Assembly: GCF_013004065.1 (NCBI RefSeq)
Contig: NZ_CP053084.1
Location: forward strand, 3,162,001 to 3,226,000
Origin: Limnobacter sp. SAORIC-580
GTDB taxonomy: Bacteria; Pseudomonadota; Gammaproteobacteria; Burkholderiales; Burkholderiaceae_B
Reading direction: 5' to 3'
Length of the DNA: 64,000 nucleotides
In this document: in pieces, positions 59,001 through 64,000 of the stretch
Numbering within the stretch: the stretch's first letter is position 1
Layout: each line of letters begins with the position of its first letter
Position numbers and translations under genes: made by a program
The notes under the pieces: generated by a model
What the model was told of the DNA's origin: nothing
Databases searched by the model: none
What the model saw: only the letters and a program-made list of their open reading frames with translations

Positions 59001-62000
59001 ATGAAAATCGCCAATATTCTTCGCTCCAAAGTGGTGTTAATACCGCTTTTCATCCTCGTTTTTGTTTACCTGTTCGCTTGGGCCGGGCTGCCGCGCCTGG
59101 TGCACTGGCAGGCCGAAAAGCAGGTGCTTGAACGCTCGGGCCATGTGCTGAAAATGGACTTGCCCGAGGTCAACCCCTTCAAGTTGACCGTTCGGATCCC
59201 CAAACTGAGCCTGACCACACCCGAGGGCGAGCAGCTGGTGGCGTTTGATCACCTGTTTGTAGACGTTTCCGGTACCGACCTGTTCACTGGCCTTGTTGCG
59301 CTGGATCAAATTGACCTGAAAAACCTGAACCTGAATGTGGCGCTGCTGCCCGAGGGAAAGAACAACTTCACCGCGCTTTTGAATGCTTTCAAAACCGAAG
59401 AGCCTGAAGAGGAAAACACCGAGCCGCCCGCGTTTTTGTTAAACCATTTGCTGATTAGCGAGGCAGCTGTTGATTTTGAAGACCGCCGCAAACCCGATGG
59501 CCTGAAAACCCGCTTTGCACCGCTAAACCTAGAGCTGCGCGATCTGGCCACCCGTTCTGAAACCGATGGCGACTTTGTGCTGAATGCCGTGACCGGGCTG
59601 GACGCCGAACTGAAACTTCGTGCGCAAATTCAGTTGGCCGACCCCTCGGCCACAGGTGAATTCTCGCTGACTGGTTTGAACCTTGCCAAGCTTGAACCCC
59701 TATTGGCACCGCTTTTGCCCACAGCACCGCCCGCTGGTAGCGCCGACCTGGCCTTGAACTTTGATGTGAACCTGAAGGAAGCAGCCACATTGCAGGCCAA
59801 TGAAACCGCCCCTGCCGATGGTGCCCCCCAAGCCAATCAAGCTGCGCAACCCAAAGTACTGATCAACAACATCAATGCTGAGGTGCGTGAATTCAACATG
59901 GCCGCCAAGCCACAGGGTGCCAGTGCGACTGCCCAATTCAGCAAACTGAACATCAACAACGCCAGTTTTGATTTGCAGGCCAACAAAGCTGAACTTGCCG
60001 GAATTGTGCTGGCTGGCCTGCAGTTGAACCACGGCAGCAAAGCCAAGGCGATTGGTCTGGACACGATTGAAGTTGGCCCTATCCTCGTAGACCTTGCCGA
60101 GCAACATGCAGAGGTTAACGCCGCCACGGTGAAAGGTGGCGCTGTGAATGTGAAGCGCAACGCCCAAGGCGAACTCGATTTGATGGCGGCGATCAACGAC
60201 TGGATTCCCGCAAAAAAACCGGTGGATAAAAGCGCGCCTGAAACAAGCGACGAAGCCCCTGCAAAACCTTGGACCTACGCCGTCAATACCATCGATGTTT
60301 CGGGTATTAACGCCAGCATTGAAGACCAAACAGTGAACCCTGCGCTGAATATTGGCTTAAACAATATTGCAGTGTCCACGAACGGCGTTACTCAAGACCT
60401 TTCCAAAACCCTGCCACTGAAAGCCAGCCTGAATGTGGCCAGTGGTGGAAACATTGCCGTGAATGGCGACATCAACCCCAGCACCGCAGCCACTCAAATG
60501 AACGTGGAGGTGAATGCGCTGGCCTTGAAACCCGCACAGCCTTTCATCGGCCAATTTGCCAAACTGAACCTGGTCAGCGGTGCCATTTACACCAAGGGCA
60601 AAGCCACCTACAACGCCAGGGAACAGGGCTATTCAGGTAGCCTCACTGTGGCAGGCTTGCGCCTGAATGAAGCGGGCACCAACAACTCGTTTTTCGAATT
60701 CAAAAAGCTGTTTACCCCCGGCCTGCGTGTGAATGCCCAAGGCTTGAATATTCAACGCCTGACGCTTGAAGGCCTGGATACAGCGCTGTTGATTGCGAAA
60801 GACAAATCAACCAATATCAGCCGAATTCTGGTGAACAAGGAAGAACCAACAACGGCCACGCAGCAACAAGCTGAACCTGCAAAACCAGCCGCCAACACAC
60901 CCCCCGCATTCGCGGTCAACATTGACCGCTTCAATATTGCCAACAGTGAAATGGACTTTGCCGACGAATCGCTGTTCATCCCTTTTGGCACTCGCATTCA
61001 CAGCCTGGAAGGAGTGGTGAACGGTTTGTCGAACAAGCCGGGAACGCGCGGCGAACTTGCGTTGAAAGGCGCTGTGGATGAATTTGGCGAAGCCGATGCA
61101 CAAGGCACCATCAACCTGCTGGACCCGACAGCCTACATGGACATTGCCGTGAAATTCAGCAATGTGGAAATGCGCAATTTGACGCCTTATTCCGGCACAT
61201 TTGCCAACCGCAAAATTGAGTCGGGCAAGTTGTCGCTGAACCTAGTGTACAACATTGAAAACCAGCAGCTCAACAGCAGCAACCAGGTGATTGTCGACAA
61301 ACTTAAACTGGGCGAGCGTGTGCAAAGCCCGCAAGGTCGCGACCTGCCCCTGGAATTGGCCATCGCGATTCTGGAAGACAGCAACGGCCGTATCGATTTG
61401 GGCCTGCCCATTACAGGCGACTTGAACGACCCGCAGTTCAGCTACGGCGCCATTGTGTGGAAAGCCATTGGCAATGTGCTCACGAAAATTGTGACCGCAC
61501 CCTTCCGGGCCTTGGGTGCCTTGTTTGGCGGCGGCGATGCAGATGAGCTGGGCAAAATTGAATTCACCGCCGGGGCCAACACACTCAGCCCTTCTCAGCG
61601 AGAAGGCTTGAAAAAACTGGGCGAAGCATTGACCACCCGCCCCAACCTGGCTTTGACGGTGCAAGGCACTTGGGCGCCGGTCGACAAAACCGCTATTCAA
61701 AACCTGCAAATGCGCCGCGCAGTGGCCACGCAAGCGGGAGAGAAATTGCAGCCTGGCGAAAACCCTGGCCCCCTGGCCCTGAACAATGAGGCCACCCAAA
61801 AAGCGATTGAGGCCTTGTTTGAAAAACGTTTCAGTGGCGGTGAACTGGCCTCGATGAAAACTGGCTTCAGAAAGGCCAACCCGGGCCAACTGGAACAAGG
61901 TGTGGCAGGAAAGGCCTTGGGGCAACTTACCAATTTGTTCAAAGACACCCGCGAGCTGAGCGATGCGGAAGTCAACGCACTGAAAGGCAAAAACTTTTAT

Positions 62001-62210
62001 GCAGTGCTTGCGCAAAAGCTGCAAGATTCAGAGGAAGTGAGCACTGCACAACTGCTGGCCTTGGCCACACAACGCCAGCAATTGATAAGCACTGGGCTGA
62101 CTTCAGCGGGTGTACCCGCCGAGCGCGTGAAAACCGACGCGCCCAAAGAAACCAAAGCCAATGACGACAAAACCGTGCCGATGGAACTGGGTATGGCCGT
62201 GAACAAGTGA
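59001..62210 (+). CDS. DUF748 family envelope protein (AsmA-like)
   Basis: A 1069-residue protein with one N-terminal transmembrane helix (VVLIPLFILVFVYLFAWAGL) and a long periplasmic part of beta-rich repeats. It has FDHLFVDVSGTDLFTGLVALDQIDLKNLNL near residue 75 and IPFGTRIHSLEGVVNGL near 655, matching DUF748. The last 220 residues carry KIEFTAGANTLSPSQREGLKKLGEALTTRPNL, an OmpA-like peptidoglycan-contact pattern. DUF748 belongs to the AsmA/TamB-like group thought to move lipids or assist outer-membrane assembly. Low-complexity Ala/Glu/Pro linkers occur near residues 270 and 415. It is divergent from the tRNA and stands alone. Confidence 0.88.
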   Translation: MKIANILRSKVVLIPLFILVFVYLFAWAGLPRLVHWQAEKQVLERSGHVLKMDLPEVNPFKLTVRIPKLSLTTPEGEQLVAFDHLFVDVSGTDLFTGLVALDQIDLKNLNLNVALLPEGKNNFTALLNAFKTEEPEEENTEPPAFLLNHLLISEAAVDFEDRRKPDGLKTRFAPLNLELRDLATRSETDGDFVLNAVTGLDAELKLRAQIQLADPSATGEFSLTGLNLAKLEPLLAPLLPTAPPAGSADLALNFDVNLKEAATLQANETAPADGAPQANQAAQPKVLINNINAEVREFNMAAKPQGASATAQFSKLNINNASFDLQANKAELAGIVLAGLQLNHGSKAKAIGLDTIEVGPILVDLAEQHAEVNAATVKGGAVNVKRNAQGELDLMAAINDWIPAKKPVDKSAPETSDEAPAKPWTYAVNTIDVSGINASIEDQTVNPALNIGLNNIAVSTNGVTQDLSKTLPLKASLNVASGGNIAVNGDINPSTAATQMNVEVNALALKPAQPFIGQFAKLNLVSGAIYTKGKATYNAREQGYSGSLTVAGLRLNEAGTNNSFFEFKKLFTPGLRVNAQGLNIQRLTLEGLDTALLIAKDKSTNISRILVNKEEPTTATQQQAEPAKPAANTPPAFAVNIDRFNIANSEMDFADESLFIPFGTRIHSLEGVVNGLSNKPGTRGELALKGAVDEFGEADAQGTINLLDPTAYMDIAVKFSNVEMRNLTPYSGTFANRKIESGKLSLNLVYNIENQQLNSSNQVIVDKLKLGERVQSPQGRDLPLELAIAILEDSNGRIDLGLPITGDLNDPQFSYGAIVWKAIGNVLTKIVTAPFRALGALFGGGDADELGKIEFTAGANTLSPSQREGLKKLGEALTTRPNLALTVQGTWAPVDKTAIQNLQMRRAVATQAGEKLQPGENPGPLALNNEATQKAIEALFEKRFSGGELASMKTGFRKANPGQLEQGVAGKALGQLTNLFKDTRELSDAEVNALKGKNFYAVLAQKLQDSEEVSTAQLLALATQRQQLISTGLTSAGVPAERVKTDAPKETKANDDKTVPMELGMAVNK

Positions 62211-62221
62211 GCAGCCAAAAA

Positions 62222-63142
62222 CTAAACAATAAACCCCGCTTTGCTGGCCAACACCTCGCGGGTTACGCGAATAAATTCGCGAGTCTTGGCGGGCATGGGG
62301 TTGGCGTAGGGACACACGGCAAATATATCGGCCGGTGCACCCGCCCATTCAGGTAGCACCCGCACCAGCGCGCCGGTTTTCAGTTCCTGCTGAATGTCCC
62401 ATTCTGAACGCAGCAGTACACCCTTGCCCTGCAAGGCCCATTGCACGGAAACATCACCATCGTTTGAACTCACAGGTCCATGCACTTTCACGGTGGTTTC
62501 CTGCTTGCCGTTGCGCAACTGCCAATTGTTGAAAGTGTGGTTCTCTTGCCGAATCACCAGGCAGTCGTGCCGGGTTAAATCGCCCGGTGTGCTCAATTCA
62601 CCCGCCGCAGCCAAATAGGAAGGCGCTGCACACAATATGCGCCGGTTACTGGCCAACTTTTGGGCAATCAGCCTTTGGTCAGGCGGCTCGCCAAAGCGCA
62701 CCGACAAATCAAAACCACCCTCAATCAAATCAATGGGGTGGTCCGTCAATTCCAGAATCACTTCCACCGCCGGGAATTCCGCATGGTAGGCCGACACCAC
62801 ATTGGCCACATGCTTGCGGCCAAAACCCAGGCTGGCGTTGACCCGAAGCAGACCACGCGGGGTGTCTTGCCCGGCACGCAAGGTGGCCTCCAACACATCG
62901 ATTTGGCGAAGAATATTGGTGCCCTCGGCCAGGTAACGTTCACCTTCAGCACTTAAACCAACGCGCCGTGTGCTGCGGTGAAGCAAGCGAACGCCCAGCC
63001 TTTTTTCCAGTGCCGCCAGGCGGCGGCTAACGGCAGGCGGAGTGACATCAAAGGCCATGGCAGCGCTGGCCAGGCTTTCATGGCGCACCAGTTCGCTGAA
63101 AAAAGCGAGATCAGACAATTGCTTCAAAACTTGCTCCAACAA
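62222..63142 (-). CDS. LysR family transcriptional regulator
   Basis: About 305 residues from TTG at 63142 or 63139. No ATG or GTG start gives a normal length, and the longer open frame overlaps the divergent TauE gene. The helix-turn-helix reads SLASAAMAFDVTPPAVSRRLAALEKRL, and the effector domain starts near GLLRVNASLGFGRKHV. This is the LysR subgroup of small-effector regulators with the RSTRRVGLSAEGERYL segment. It is divergent from a TauE/SafE permease gene about 100 bp away and is the likely regulator of it. Confidence 0.87.
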   Translation of the reverse strand: MLEQVLKQLSDLAFFSELVRHESLASAAMAFDVTPPAVSRRLAALEKRLGVRLLHRSTRRVGLSAEGERYLAEGTNILRQIDVLEATLRAGQDTPRGLLRVNASLGFGRKHVANVVSAYHAEFPAVEVILELTDHPIDLIEGGFDLSVRFGEPPDQRLIAQKLASNRRILCAAPSYLAAAGELSTPGDLTRHDCLVIRQENHTFNNWQLRNGKQETTVKVHGPVSSNDGDVSVQWALQGKGVLLRSEWDIQQELKTGALVRVLPEWAGAPADIFAVCPYANPMPAKTREFIRVTREVLASKAGFIV

Positions 63143-63244
63143 GGATTCGTGCGTATTTGTTAATAATATTTTAAATATCGAATCATTGTAGATATTTTTA
63201 TAACGAATACACTGAGCGCTTCCACATCTACGGCACACCACCCC

Positions 63245-64000
63245 ATGTCTTGGCTCGCTCTTCCTGATTTGCTCCTTGTTTTGTCCTTGGGCGCGGCTTT
63301 GGGTTTCTTCGGTGGGCTGTTTGGTATCGGGGGCGGCATTATCGCCGTCCCGCTTTTTATTATCGGGTTTGGCATGGACCAGGCCCTGGCCCAAGGCACC
63401 GCACTGGTGCTGATGGTGCCCAATTTGCTGATTGGCTGGTGGCGTTACAACCAGCATCACAAGCTGCCCTGGCTGGCCGTGGCTGCAATTGGCATTACTG
63501 CGACTGTAACCACCTGGTTAACAGCCAAGCTGGCCGTACGCCTTGATCAAGACATACTGCACTGGATATTCAACCTGTTCATTTTGATGGTGGGCCTGCG
63601 CATGTTGATGCTGCGAAAAAACCCCAGCGCCAATTCAAACAACAGCGATCAACCTCGCACTGCCACCATGCCCATCGTCGGCGTACTCGGTGGCACCAGC
63701 ATGGGCCTGCTGGGCATGGGGGGCGGCCTGGTGGCCACACCCATGTTAACCACCGTGTTCAAACACACCCAAACCACGGCGCAGGCTTTGTCGCTGGCTT
63801 TGGTGGCCCCCAGTTCGGTGATGGCACTGAGCACCTACGCCAATGCCCACCGCGTGAACTGGGAATTGGGCTTGCCTCTGGCTTTTGGCGGGCTGTTTAC
63901 CGTGTCGGCGGGTGTGGCCATCGCCCACTACCTGCCTGAAAAGGCCCTGCGCCGAAGTTTTGCGGCAGTCATGATCATTGCCGCTTTCTGGCTCATTTTG
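63245..64000 (+). CDS. TauE/SafE family permease (3' end cut off)
   Basis: 252 codons are open from ATG 63245 to the window edge, where the gene is truncated. FFGGLFGIGGGIIAVPLFIIGF near residue 22 and GGTSMGLLGMGGGLVATPML near residue 145 are the two glycine-rich repeats of TauE/SafE permeases. About seven hydrophobic segments are visible. It is a third candidate sulfur or organic anion exporter in the window, here under a divergent LysR gene. Confidence 0.87.
   Translation, partial: MSWLALPDLLLVLSLGAALGFFGGLFGIGGGIIAVPLFIIGFGMDQALAQGTALVLMVPNLLIGWWRYNQHHKLPWLAVAAIGITATVTTWLTAKLAVRLDQDILHWIFNLFILMVGLRMLMLRKNPSANSNNSDQPRTATMPIVGVLGGTSMGLLGMGGGLVATPMLTTVFKHTQTTAQALSLALVAPSSVMALSTYANAHRVNWELGLPLAFGGLFTVSAGVAIAHYLPEKALRRSFAAVMIIAAFWLIL

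Overview
The window is chromosomal DNA of a betaproteobacterium, most likely of the order Burkholderiales. This rests on the moderate GC, the complete Acinetobacter-order malonate decarboxylase set, the DUF1329, DUF748, DUF971 and YaeQ families, and the style of the proteins. The gene repertoire reminds me of Limnobacter, but that is recollection and was not tested. Both ends cut genes: an isoquinoline-1-oxidoreductase-type beta subunit at the left and a TauE/SafE permease at the right. I saw no rRNA, CRISPR array, insertion sequence or prophage. One tRNA gene is present (tRNA-Arg, anticodon CCG).

Layout. 0-3.6 kb holds molybdo-hydroxylase genes (large subunit, XdhC-type maturation factor, MobA-like nucleotidyltransferase). 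3.6-7.8 kb holds a lipoprotein hydrolase, an HPP membrane protein and an acyltransferase. 7.8-13.95 kb is an accessory island: an AbrB/PIN toxin-antitoxin pair, a class 3 lipase with a secreted partner, a short run of integron gene cassettes without a visible integrase (DUF5677 protein, HhH-GPD DNA glycosylase-like protein, DsbA-like protein), and a mobile mystery protein A/B pair whose Fic partner is broken by one stop codon. A strictly 33-bp-phased array of four palindromic operators precedes mmpA.

14-22.6 kb is a ten-gene minus-strand operon. It combines a GntR regulator, an AprA-like flavoprotein, an AprB-like 2[4Fe-4S] protein, a HEAT-repeat protein, a 7Fe ferredoxin, a sulfonate/nitrate-type ABC importer whose binding protein carries a C-terminal NosL-like domain, a DUF971 protein and a ferredoxin-NADP reductase. 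The set looks like a dedicated import-and-redox pathway of unknown substrate. 22.7-29.3 kb carries a YeiH exporter with a divergent LysR regulator, a Fic protein, a DUF3455 protein and a hybrid sensor kinase.

29.2-41.5 kb is a thirteen-gene minus-strand operon: type II haloacid dehalogenase, maleate isomerase, TRAP transporter (P-Q-M), mdcACDEGBH and a TauE/SafE permease. It faces a divergent FadR-type GntR regulator with matching operators between. 41.5-48.6 kb holds a flavin reductase, YaeQ, a TetR-controlled DUF1329/lipoprotein pair, a photolyase-family protein and UppP. 48.8-54.1 kb is a four-gene plus-strand operon (DegT aminotransferase, ATP-grasp ligase, Gfo/Idh/MocA dehydrogenase, HMW1C-like GT41 glycosyltransferase) that suggests synthesis of an unusual sugar and its transfer to protein. 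54.1-64 kb is mostly single housekeeping or stress genes: lipocalin, chlorite-dismutase family, SRPBCC, DNA alkylation repair, VOC, tRNA-Arg, a giant DUF748 protein, LysR and TauE.
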